Of a stretch of 14,903 bases of DNA, positions 7,496 to 14,207 are shown piece after piece. Both the position numbers and the translations under genes were made by a program. The notes under the pieces are model-generated. The model did not search any database, was not told where the DNA came from, and worked only from the letters and a program-made list of their open reading frames with translations. Position 1 is the first letter of the stretch. Each line of letters opens with the position of its first letter. Origin of the DNA: DATBFX01 sp034667245 (lineage in GTDB: Bacteria > Chloroflexota > Chloroflexia > Thermomicrobiales > UBA6265); assembly GCA_034667245.1 (NCBI GenBank), contig JAXDKI010000295.1, forward strand, positions 1 through 14,903, written 5' to 3'.

Positions 7496-8290
7496 GTGGA
7501 TCTCGGGTTGAAGGGAAAAGTGGCGATCGTGGCGGCGTCGAGCAAGGGGCTCGGGCGGGCGACGGCGACGGTGCTGGCGCGCGAAGGGGCGCTGGTCACG
7601 GTCAACGGGCGCGACGCGGCGACGCTGGCAAAGACGGCGCAGGCGATCCGGGACGAGACGGGCGGCGACGTGATCGAGGTGCCCGGCGACATGACCAACC
7701 CGGCCGACGTGCAGCGCCTGATCGACGAGACGGTCCGCCAGCGGGGTGGACTCGACATCCTCGTCTGCAATGCGGGTGGTCCCCCCTCGGGGACGTTCTC
7801 GTCGTTCCCCGACGACGAGCCGTGGCTGAACGCCGTCAATCTGAACCTGATGAGCACCCTCCGTCTCTCCCGGGCGGCGATCCCACATCTGGAGGCGCGC
7901 GGTGGGGGCAGCATCACCAACATCGTCTCGATCTCGGTCAAGCAGCCGATCGGACACCTGATCCTCTCGAACACCGCCCGGACGGCGGTGATCGGTCTCG
8001 CCAAGTCGATGTCCCTCGAGTTCGCGGAGAAGAACATCCGCATCAACAACATCTGCCCCGGCTCGACGCTGACCGACCGGATCACCTCGCTGGCGGCGAA
8101 GCGGTCGCAAGAGAGCGGCAAGACGGCCGACGAGATCCTGGCCGAGGACGCGAAGGCGATCCCGATGGGTCGTCTCGGCACCCCCGAGGAGTTCGCGAAC
8201 GTGGTCGTCTTCTTCGCCTCACCGGCGGCGTCGTACGTAACCGGGGTGACGGTGCAGGTCGACGGTGGGGCGGTGAAGAGCTTGCTGTAA
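7496..8290 (+). CDS. SDR family protein, 3-oxoacyl-ACP reductase-like, non-canonical active site
   Basis: This 264-residue Rossmann-fold protein of the short-chain dehydrogenase/reductase superfamily is close to the normal 250-265 length. The cofactor loop is AASSKGLGRA (13-22) in place of TGxxxGxG. CNAGGPPSG (91-99) replaces the NNAG motif, and GDMT (64-67) is the adenine-binding Asp region. The motif IPMGRLGTPEEFANVVVFFAS (from 222) and the C-terminal VTVQVDGG are typical of FabG-like members. The catalytic Ser is present (S145), but the YxxxK positions read S158 and R162 (SNTAR). This matches the subgroup curated as BKR-like SDRs without the standard tetrad, so ordinary ketoreductase chemistry should not be assumed. 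The GTG start is fixed by AGGAGG. The DUF433 gene follows after 31 bp. Confidence 0.92.
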   Translation: MDLGLKGKVAIVAASSKGLGRATATVLAREGALVTVNGRDAATLAKTAQAIRDETGGDVIEVPGDMTNPADVQRLIDETVRQRGGLDILVCNAGGPPSGTFSSFPDDEPWLNAVNLNLMSTLRLSRAAIPHLEARGGGSITNIVSISVKQPIGHLILSNTARTAVIGLAKSMSLEFAEKNIRINNICPGSTLTDRITSLAAKRSQESGKTADEILAEDAKAIPMGRLGTPEEFANVVVFFASPAASYVTGVTVQVDGGAVKSLL

Positions 8291-8321
8291 CCGAGGTGTG
8301 AGGCGGGGGGCCGGCTTGAGT

Positions 8322-8657
8322 ATGCCAATGGTTGACGTGATCCGGGAGCATATCGAGATCGTAGAGGGTGCGGGCGGACCGAAGGCTCGGATCGCCGGTC
8401 ATCGCATCCGCATCCAAGACATCGCCCGGATGCACGAGAAGCTGGGGATGTCTCCCGACGAGATCGTCGAGGAGTTGCCGACCATCACCCTGGCAGACGT
8501 GCACGCCGCTCTGGCCTACTCTTGGGACCACCGAGACGAAATCGAAGCCGCCATCAGGGACGAGCACGCTTACGCCGAGGAGATGAGACGCGCGCAAGGA
8601 GATGATGGGGCATGTCGAGTTCGTGTACATCGCCTCCGCGCGCTACCGGCCCCTTAG
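8322..8657 (+). CDS. DUF433 family protein (antitoxin-like)
   Basis: This small protein of about 111 residues has the DUF433 signature: a beta-rich N-terminus with GGPKARIAGHRIRIQDI (about 18-34) and a helix-turn-helix-like region MSPDEIVEELPTITLADVHAALAY (about 43-66). Members are usually 75-110 residues and are widely treated as antitoxins paired with DUF5615 PIN-like toxins. No such partner is encoded here. The tail after residue 92 (GDDGACRVRVHRL) is unlike the family and may be read-through into former partner sequence. The start is uncertain: ATG 8322 and ATG 8328 both give a plausible N-terminus, GTG 8298 would add 8 residues, and no strong ribosome site is seen. It is probably translated from the SDR transcript. 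Its last 15 bases overlap the end of the convergent permease gene. Confidence 0.82.
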   Translation: MPMVDVIREHIEIVEGAGGPKARIAGHRIRIQDIARMHEKLGMSPDEIVEELPTITLADVHAALAYSWDHRDEIEAAIRDEHAYAEEMRRAQGDDGACRVRVHRLRALPAP

Positions 8658-9605
8658 GCGGGGGTCGGTGAGGGTCTGGAGTTCGTCGCCGAGGAGGTTG
8701 ACGGCGAGGATCAGAGCCGAGAGGGTGATGGCCGGGAAGAGCATGGTCCAGGACGCGAGCTCCATGTAGGTCTTACCGTCGCGGAGGAGCGAGCCGAGGG
8801 AGGGCTGCGGGGGTTGCACGCCGAGGCCCAAAAAGCTGAGCGCTCCTTCGGCGATGAGTGCCCCGGAGAGCGTGAAGGTCAGCTGGACGAGCAGGGGTGT
8901 CGAGACGTTCGGCAGGACGTGGCGGAAGAGGACGCGCGCAGGTGACGCGCCGAGGACGCGGGCGGCGATCGTGTACTCCGTGCGGCGGACGCTCAGCGTT
9001 GGTGCGCGGGCGACGCGGCTGAAGATGGGAATGGTCGCGATCACGATCGTGACGATGACGCCGCGAATGCCCGGTCCGGAGACGAGCACGACCAGCAGGG
9101 CGAGGAGCAGAGTCGGGAACGCGAAGACGAAGTCGACGAGGCGCATGATCAGCTCGTCGAGCTTGCCGCCGAAGTAACCGGCGACGAGACCCAGGAAGGC
9201 GCCGAGCCCGGCTGCGAGGAGCGCGGAGAGAGCGGCGAGCATCAGCGAGATCCGCAAGCCGACGACGAGACGGGCGAGGATGCTACGACCGAGGAAGTCG
9301 GCCCCCATCGGATATGACTTAGAGGGAGCGGCAAAGGTCGCGAGCGGATCCAGCCTTTCGGGATCGCCTGTCCCCAGGAGCGGGCCAAAGAGCGCGACCA
9401 AGAGCCCGAAAAGCAGGAAGAGCGCGGCCGCCGTGCCGACCGGACTTCGCCGGACCAAGCTTCGCGGCGCGAGTCGCCGGCGCCGTGCCAGACGCGCCAG
9501 TGACGGATCAGCCCGTACCGCGACGCTCGCGTCGTCGGCACCGGAGGAGTTGGCCCCCATGCCCGTGGATGGGCCGAGCGCGGTGTCGCGTCTCAACTCC
9601 GACAT
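8643..9605 (-). CDS. ABC transporter permease, dipeptide/oligopeptide type (DppC-like), second operon
   Basis: This 320-residue permease is the last gene of the minus-strand transporter operon. It has a long polar, Arg-rich N-terminus (about residues 1-55), then a membrane helix (about 57-77), the signature YPMGADFLGRSILAR (98-112), four or five further helices, an EAA loop around 206-232 (TEYTIAARVLGASPARVLFRHVLPN) and SFLGLGVQPPQPSLGSLL near 257-274. The ATG at 9605 has no clear Shine-Dalgarno; an in-frame ATG at 9560 would trim 15 residues of the tail. It starts 47 bp after the stop of the DppB-like gene. Its end overlaps the convergent DUF433 gene by 15 bp, leaving no space for ATPase genes downstream. 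Confidence 0.92.
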   Translation of the reverse strand: MSELRRDTALGPSTGMGANSSGADDASVAVRADPSLARLARRRRLAPRSLVRRSPVGTAAALFLLFGLLVALFGPLLGTGDPERLDPLATFAAPSKSYPMGADFLGRSILARLVVGLRISLMLAALSALLAAGLGAFLGLVAGYFGGKLDELIMRLVDFVFAFPTLLLALLVVLVSGPGIRGVIVTIVIATIPIFSRVARAPTLSVRRTEYTIAARVLGASPARVLFRHVLPNVSTPLLVQLTFTLSGALIAEGALSFLGLGVQPPQPSLGSLLRDGKTYMELASWTMLFPAITLSALILAVNLLGDELQTLTDPRLRGR

Positions 9606-9652
9606 GCGACCAAACGCTTCGAGGGGAGTGACATTCCCAGACGGGGCTCCAA

Positions 9653-10600
9653 TCAGTACTTGATGCGGGGATCGACGACGGCGTAAAGGAGATCGGCGAC
9701 GAGGTTCGCCAGGATAAAGAGCAAGGCGCCGACGATGACCGTTCCCTGGGCGACGGGATAGTCCCGATTGATGATCCCCTGGTAGGCGTAGCGACCGATT
9801 CCGGGCAACGAGAAGAGCTCTTCGATGATGACGGCGCCGCTCAAGAGGTAGCCGGTGTTGATCCCGACGATGGTGATGAGGGGAATGAGGGCCGCGCGCA
9901 AGATGTGACGGCGGGCAACCAGGCGGGGATGGAGACCCTTGGCGCGGGCTGTCACGACGTACGGCTCGGCCAGCACTTCGGCGACGCTTGCGCGTACCAC
10001 TCGCATCACCACCGCGGTGATAATGACTCCGAGCGAGAGCGTCGGCAATGTTATCGAGCGGAAGTGATCCCAGGCGTCCTCGCGTAGCGGGACGTAACCG
10101 GAGACGGGCAGTCCGAGCTGACGGGTCGAGACGAAGTAGATGAGGACCGTGCCGAGGACGAAGTCGGGGATCGAGAATCCGACCATCGCGACGGAGCGTG
10201 TCAGCAGGTCGGGGACCGATCCCCGCCGCAGCGCGGCGACGACGCCGGCCGGAACGCCGACGATCACCGAGAAGAGGGTGGCAAGGAGTGTCAACTCGGC
10301 CGTGACCCAGACGCGGCGGGCGATCTCATGCGAGACCGAGGCGCGCGTGCCGAGCGATTCCCCGAGGTCACCCTGGAGGGCGTTGCCGAGCCAGAGACCG
10401 TATTGGACCACCAGCGGCTTTTCGAGCCCGTACTTCTGCTGAAGGCGCGCATAGAGCTCGGGCGACTGGACCGCCGCCGGCCCGCCGAGGGTCTCGACGA
10501 TGCCCCCGGGGACGATCCGCATCGCGAGGAAGACGACGATGGAGACACCGAAGATCGTCAGGATCGCGATCGCGAGCCTTCTGGTCACGTAGCGAAGCAT
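9653..10600 (-). CDS. ABC transporter permease, dipeptide/oligopeptide type (DppB-like), second operon
   Basis: This 315-residue inner-membrane permease has the typical DppB start MLRYVTRRLAIAIL, a first helix to about residue 30 and an extracytoplasmic loop with GDLGESLGTR (77-86). The conserved SIPDFVLG (143-150) lies in the transport domain, and the EAA loop reads EVLAEPYVVTARAKGL at 208-223. Length and organisation are normal. The ATG at 10600 is preceded by only a weak GGGGA-like ribosome site. It lies 98 bp after the binding-protein gene, a gap filled by a strong hairpin, and 47 bp before the DppC-like gene. It would form the channel with that protein. The substrate is not deducible; the sequence is clearly diverged from the first transporter at 24-977. 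Confidence 0.93.
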   Translation of the reverse strand: MLRYVTRRLAIAILTIFGVSIVVFLAMRIVPGGIVETLGGPAAVQSPELYARLQQKYGLEKPLVVQYGLWLGNALQGDLGESLGTRASVSHEIARRVWVTAELTLLATLFSVIVGVPAGVVAALRRGSVPDLLTRSVAMVGFSIPDFVLGTVLIYFVSTRQLGLPVSGYVPLREDAWDHFRSITLPTLSLGVIITAVVMRVVRASVAEVLAEPYVVTARAKGLHPRLVARRHILRAALIPLITIVGINTGYLLSGAVIIEELFSLPGIGRYAYQGIINRDYPVAQGTVIVGALLFILANLVADLLYAVVDPRIKY

Positions 10601-10622
10601 CGGACGCGGATCCCCACGTGTG

Positions 10623-10682
10623 CGTTCGTTGGCGTGCGAACGAGGTCGACGGGCGCTCGAATTCGAGGCACCCGTCGACCTC
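10623..10682 (-). other. Nested stem-loops between the binding protein and permease genes
   Basis: GAGGTCGACGGG (10642-10653) pairs perfectly with CCCGTCGACCTC (10671-10682), a 12-bp stem. Inside it, CTCGAATTCGAG (10656-10667) is a perfect palindrome able to form a 4-bp stem. A second small hairpin, CGTTCG/CGAACG, lies at 10623-10642. No T-run follows in the minus direction. Such structures between a binding-protein gene and its permeases commonly stabilise the upstream mRNA or reduce downstream expression, so that more binding protein than permease is made. Confidence 0.65.
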
Positions 10683-10698
10683 CAACGGCAGCCGGAGA

Positions 10699-12378
10699 CT
10701 ACTGCGTCCGCGTGATGTTGACCACGTTGTGCCAGAGGGGGAGACCGAACCCGTCGGCCGCGGTGAAGGCGACGTCGCCGAGCAGGTCCTTTCGGTAGGC
10801 GATGAGGTTGTCGCGTGTGATGAGCGGTTGGAAGTTGGCGGACGTCGCGATCGCTGCTTCGAGGTCGTGCAGTATCTGGAGACGGGCAGTTGGATCGGTC
10901 TCCCGCGCCGCCTGGGAAATAAGCTCATCTACGGCGGGATCGTCGAGACCGATGATCGGCCCGAAGGAGCTCGATGAGAGGGTGACGAGGATCAGGTAAG
11001 GGTCGCTATATCCGGCCCACCAGGTGATGGCCAGTTGAGAGGTCCCCTCGATTGCGTACTCGTTGACGAAGGTGGCGAGGTCGCGTTGGACGATTTCCAG
11101 GTCGATACCGATCTCGGCGAGTTGAGCCTTCAGTAGCTGCGCCATCGTCACCGTTGCCGAGAGGTCCGGAGTGATGATGACCTGCAGCTTCAGACCATCG
11201 CCGTAGCCGGCTTCGGTCAAGAGCTGCTTCGCGCGGCCAACGTCGCGTGTGTAGAACGGCAGATCCGCGATCGGAGTCGCGAGCTGCGTGAAGGCGGCGG
11301 CGACCGGTCCGGTCACCTGGGCACGGCCGAAGAGGGCCAGATCCCGCATCTGCTCGCGGTCGACCGTGAGGGAGATCGCCTGACGGACGCGGGTATCGCT
11401 CAGCTCGGGGGTCCGGCCGTTGACGATTAGGATGTAGTAGTTCGTCGTCGGTTGGGCCAGTGTCGTGACGTTGGAATCGGCGGCGAGCAGATCGAGCAGT
11501 TTCGCGTTGTCGAAGAATGCCAACTGCACCTCGCCGGTGCGGAGCGCGGCAACGCGGGCCGACTCGTCGGTCATGATCCGCCAGACGATCTGGTCGAGAC
11601 GCGGCTTCTCTGCCTGCCAGTAGCCGGCGTGTTTGGCGAGGGTCCAATGCTGGCCCTCGGAGTGGTCCGAGACCATGAATGGTCCCGTTCCGACCATCTG
11701 TGTCGAGAGATCGACGGCGCCGCTCTGGACCTCCTGTGCCGGCAGGATCGCAGTCGTCGTGCCGGTCAGGGAGTAGAGGAATGGGGCATAGGGCTCGGTC
11801 AGTCTGGCGGTGACCTCGTACGGACCGGTCGCCTCGAAGGTGAGGCCGATCTGCGGACCCGGCACCGGCGAGCCGAGCGCCTCGGCGGTTGCCGCCGCTG
11901 CCGACCCGGCAGCGGAGACCGGGCCCATCTTGACGTTCCACCACGAGATTGGGTCGGTGACCACGCGCCGGAGACTGAATGCAACATCGTCGGCCGTCAT
12001 CTCGCGCCCGTTGTGGAAGGTGACGCCCTGGCGGATGTGGAAGACGTAGGTGCGATCGTCGGGCGTGTCCCAGCTCTCGGCGAGACCGGGAACGGGGGCA
12101 AGGTTGTCGTCCAGCCAAACGAGGCTCTCATAAACGAGGGCGTGGAGCTCCCAGGAGGTCTGAGTCGCGTCGCTCATCGGGTCGAATCCGGTAATCTCAT
12201 GCGGCTTCGCGATCACGAGTTGGCCGCCTGGCGCTCCTTGTGTCGCGGGCGCCGCCAACGCGCGTCGCCACGACGACGCTGCCCACACCGCGCCGCCCGC
12301 GCCGAGGGCGCCGACCTTAAGGAGTGCTCGCCTGGACGCGATCAAGCCCGTTCTGCCCTCGTCGAAATCTGCGCCCAC
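10699..12378 (-). CDS. ABC transporter extracellular solute-binding protein, family 5 (DppA/OppA-like), Tat-exported
   Basis: This protein of about 559 residues captures the substrate for the permeases encoded downstream. A twin-arginine signal (SRRALLK at 15-21) is followed by a hydrophobic stretch (22-36) and an ALA-type cleavage region near residues 40-43. There is no lipobox cysteine. The mature part has family-5 hallmarks: GFDPMSDATQTSWELHALVYESL near 64-86, GLAESWDTPDDRTYVFHIRQGVTFHNG, then TADDVAFSLRR, and the C-terminal TWWAGYSDPYL region. I chose the GTG at 12378 because AGGAG lies 7 nt upstream; the ATG at 12405 and TTG at 12411 have no ribosome site and would run that AGGAG through the coding region. 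It leads the operon with a strong promoter. The family binds peptides, opines, nickel and glycosides; the ligand is unknown. Confidence 0.92.
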   Translation of the reverse strand: MGADFDEGRTGLIASRRALLKVGALGAGGAVWAASSWRRALAAPATQGAPGGQLVIAKPHEITGFDPMSDATQTSWELHALVYESLVWLDDNLAPVPGLAESWDTPDDRTYVFHIRQGVTFHNGREMTADDVAFSLRRVVTDPISWWNVKMGPVSAAGSAAAATAEALGSPVPGPQIGLTFEATGPYEVTARLTEPYAPFLYSLTGTTTAILPAQEVQSGAVDLSTQMVGTGPFMVSDHSEGQHWTLAKHAGYWQAEKPRLDQIVWRIMTDESARVAALRTGEVQLAFFDNAKLLDLLAADSNVTTLAQPTTNYYILIVNGRTPELSDTRVRQAISLTVDREQMRDLALFGRAQVTGPVAAAFTQLATPIADLPFYTRDVGRAKQLLTEAGYGDGLKLQVIITPDLSATVTMAQLLKAQLAEIGIDLEIVQRDLATFVNEYAIEGTSQLAITWWAGYSDPYLILVTLSSSSFGPIIGLDDPAVDELISQAARETDPTARLQILHDLEAAIATSANFQPLITRDNLIAYRKDLLGDVAFTAADGFGLPLWHNVVNITRTQ

Positions 12379-12385
12379 CTCGATA

Positions 12386-12390
12386 CTCCT
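12386..12390 (-). promoter_or_regulatory. Ribosome binding site deciding the GTG start of the binding protein
   Basis: AGGAG on the minus strand lies 7 nt before the GTG at 12378. The ATG at 12405 has nothing comparable upstream. Confidence 0.7.
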
Positions 12391-12431
12391 CGTTCTGTAA
12401 ATCATTTCCAACAGTGATGAAACAGCTGAGA

Positions 12432-12460
12432 ACGATACGAAGCACCTCAGGGACTGTCAA
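12432..12460 (-). promoter_or_regulatory. Sigma70-type promoter of the second transporter operon
   Basis: On the minus strand, TTGACA (-35, 12455-12460, 6 of 6) is followed after exactly 17 bp by TATCGT (-10, 12432-12437, 4 of 6). Predicted transcription start is around 12424-12425, giving a leader of about 46 nt to the GTG at 12378. It would be inside the gene's 5' region for neither start choice. Confidence 0.7.
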
Positions 12461-12523
12461 GCACGAGCGACCGACCACGTTGCGTTACCCGGCCGGCGAG
12501 AGAGCTCAGCGATTGACGATGCC

Positions 12524-12540
12524 GGGACGACGCTCGTCCC
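12524..12540. promoter_or_regulatory. Perfect dyad in the divergent promoter region, possible operator
   Basis: GGGACGA-CGC-TCGTCCC is a perfect 7-bp inverted repeat with a 3-nt centre. It lies in the 267-bp region shared by the divergent transporter operon and aminotransferase, about 64 bp upstream of the transporter -35 box. It could bind a regulator of both units or form a leader hairpin. I found no convincing promoter for the aminotransferase. Confidence 0.35.
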
Positions 12541-12645
12541 CGTCCGGCGAAGAGGGAGAAGAAGCCCGGCAGGCTGATGGTAAGGGTGTGATATCGTCCT
12601 GGCGATCGACAACGGTGCGATAGCACGGCGAAAGGACGGGATGTG

Positions 12646-14016
12646 ATGGCGACGGCGGTAGCTCCTGCACGAGCGGATGCGGATCGCGTGATTCGCGACG
12701 CGCACGACCACTGCATTTTCCCGCTGATCCACCAGGCGGATGTGCGTGACTTCGGAACGAACGTTTACGTCAAGGGTGACGGGATCACGCTGACCGACGT
12801 CAACGGCAAGACGTACAGGGACATGATGTCCTCGCACACGCGAGCCAACTCCCTCGGTTACGGCAACGAGGAGATTGCTCGAGCGGTCTACGAGCAACTC
12901 AAGACGTTGCACTACGTCGGCACGGTCAACAACGTGACCGAACCAAGCGTGCGACTGGCGGCAAAGATTGCCGAGCTGGCGCCGGGACGGCTCTCGAAGG
13001 TGATGTACGTCAGCGGTGGATCGGAGGCGGTCGAGACGGCAATCAAGCTCGCCAAGCAGTACCACATCCATGCCGGACGGAAACCGCGGGCGACAAAGAT
13101 TATCTCGCGGTGGTTCGCCTACCACGGGGCGACAATGGGCGCACTGGCGGCGACCGACTGGCTGAACACCCGCCACATCGCCGAGCCGAGTGTCCCGGGC
13201 TATTCCCTGATCCCCGGCCCGAGCAGCTACCGCAACCCATTCGACATGGACGACGAGACGTATGCCGACCTCTGTGCGACCTACCTGGAGCGGCAGATCC
13301 AGCACGAGGGACCGGAGTACGTCGCCGCCTTCATCGCCGAGCCGATCATGCAGGCAAACGGCGTCCAGATCCCGCCGAAGCGCTACCTGGAGCGCGTCCG
13401 CGAGATCTGCACGAAGTACGACGTGCTTTGGATCGACGACGAGGTGATCACCGGATTCGGTCGCACCGGTGCCTGGTTCGCGATCAACCACTACGGTTTG
13501 GAACCGGACATCATGACGATGGCGAAGGCGATGACCGGCGGTTACATGCCAATGGGGGCGGTGATCACGCGACCGGAGATCGCCGATGCGCTACCGATCT
13601 TCCGCCATGTCCATACCTTCAGCGGTCACGCCGGCGCCGCGGCGGCGGCCAACACCGTGATCGCGATCAAGGAGCGGGACGGGTTAATCGAGCGGGCGAA
13701 GGAGAACGGCGCCTACTTCGTCGATGCGCTGAAGGCGGCGCTGGAGTCGCACCCGATCGTCGGGCAGGTGCGCGGGATCGGGATGTGGCACGCGGTCGAC
13801 TTCACCTCCGACAAGAAGACCAAGGCACCCTTCGAAGACGACACGGTCGCGACGATCGTGCGCCGGATGTACCAGCACGGCGTGATCGCCAGTCCGATCG
13901 GCACGGCGTTCGAGATGGCCCCGCCTCTGATCGCGACGCGGGCCGACCTGGATCACGCGGTCGAAGTGGCGGCGCGGGCAATCCACGAGGTGGCGAAGGA
14001 GCGGCGTCTGGCCTGA
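12646..14016 (+). CDS. Class III PLP-dependent aminotransferase (omega-amino acid type)
   Basis: This 456-residue enzyme of aminotransferase class III would transfer an amino group from an omega-amino acid, amine or similar donor to a keto acid such as pyruvate. Visible motifs in order are SGGSEAVETAIKLAKQY (123-139, PLP phosphate site), AYHGAT (158-163), AEPIMQANG (231-239), the WIDDEVITGFGRTG signature (262-275, with D265 expected to contact the pyridine nitrogen) and TMAKAMTGGYMPMGAV (291-306) with K294 as the Schiff-base lysine. HTFSGHAG (323-330) provides the conserved Thr/Ser-Gly region. Length is normal. ATG 12646 has AAAGGA 9 nt upstream; a GTG one codon earlier is possible. It is divergent from the binding-protein operon across 267 bp and may share its regulation. 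Exact substrate is not predictable from sequence alone. Confidence 0.93.
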   Translation: MATAVAPARADADRVIRDAHDHCIFPLIHQADVRDFGTNVYVKGDGITLTDVNGKTYRDMMSSHTRANSLGYGNEEIARAVYEQLKTLHYVGTVNNVTEPSVRLAAKIAELAPGRLSKVMYVSGGSEAVETAIKLAKQYHIHAGRKPRATKIISRWFAYHGATMGALAATDWLNTRHIAEPSVPGYSLIPGPSSYRNPFDMDDETYADLCATYLERQIQHEGPEYVAAFIAEPIMQANGVQIPPKRYLERVREICTKYDVLWIDDEVITGFGRTGAWFAINHYGLEPDIMTMAKAMTGGYMPMGAVITRPEIADALPIFRHVHTFSGHAGAAAAANTVIAIKERDGLIERAKENGAYFVDALKAALESHPIVGQVRGIGMWHAVDFTSDKKTKAPFEDDTVATIVRRMYQHGVIASPIGTAFEMAPPLIATRADLDHAVEVAARAIHEVAKERRLA

Positions 14017-14018
14017 TC

Positions 14019-14052
14019 GCCCGGCCACGGCTGGTTGGCTTTGTCGCCGGGC
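14019..14052 (+). terminator. Possible terminator-like hairpin after the aminotransferase
   Basis: GCCCGGC (14019-14025) pairs with GCCGGGC (14046-14052): 7 bp with a 20-nt loop, starting 2 nt after the stop codon. No T-run follows; the 99-bp inverted repeat begins at the next base. The two may act together as a transcription end structure. Confidence 0.3.
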
Positions 14053-14151
14053 TCGGAGAGAGATTCCTCAACAGGCTCGGAATGACGAGGGTTGCCGATG
14101 GCGTCGCCCCTCTCCTGTCATTCCGAGCGAAGTCGAGGAATCTCTCTCCGA
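14053..14151. repeat. 99-bp inverted-repeat hairpin element
   Basis: The outer arms TCGGAGAGAGATTCCTC (14053-14069) and GAGGAATCTCTCTCCGA (14135-14151) are perfectly complementary over 17 bp. Inner arms GCTCGGAATGAC (14075-14086) and GTCATTCCGAGC (14117-14128) pair perfectly over 12 bp. Only a 5/6-nt internal loop separates the two stems, and the 30-nt apical region contains a further GAGGG/CCCTC pair. It lies between the aminotransferase and the acetyltransferase and is non-coding. The wording GTCATTCCGAGCGAAGTCGA with GAGGAATC resembles dispersed palindromic intergenic repeats I associate with Chloroflexota and other phyla; copy number here cannot be judged from one window. Confidence 0.8.
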
Positions 14152-14207
14152 TTCGAACCACCAGACCAACGCAACGACGACAGTTGCTCATTAAGGGGAT
14201 GCCACAG

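Noticed and set aside
8602..8768. A short frame after AAGGAG that could be a toxin partner of the DUF433 protein
   Set aside because: It encodes about 55 residues, most of them antisense to the permease gene, with no DUF5615-like sequence. I kept only the idea of a relic ribosome site.
12513..12518. TTGACG as the -35 box of an aminotransferase promoter
   Set aside because: No acceptable -10 hexamer lies 16-19 bp downstream, and the dyad at 12524-12540 occupies the spacer.
14053..14151. The inverted repeat as a CRISPR repeat or an insertion sequence
   Set aside because: There is one copy only, with no regularly spaced repeats, no transposase and no visible target-site duplication within the window.
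13110..14207. Upstream in-frame extension of the acetyltransferase through the aminotransferase
   Set aside because: The extension is a +1-type shadow of the aminotransferase and reads through the hairpin repeat; GNAT motifs begin only after 14208.
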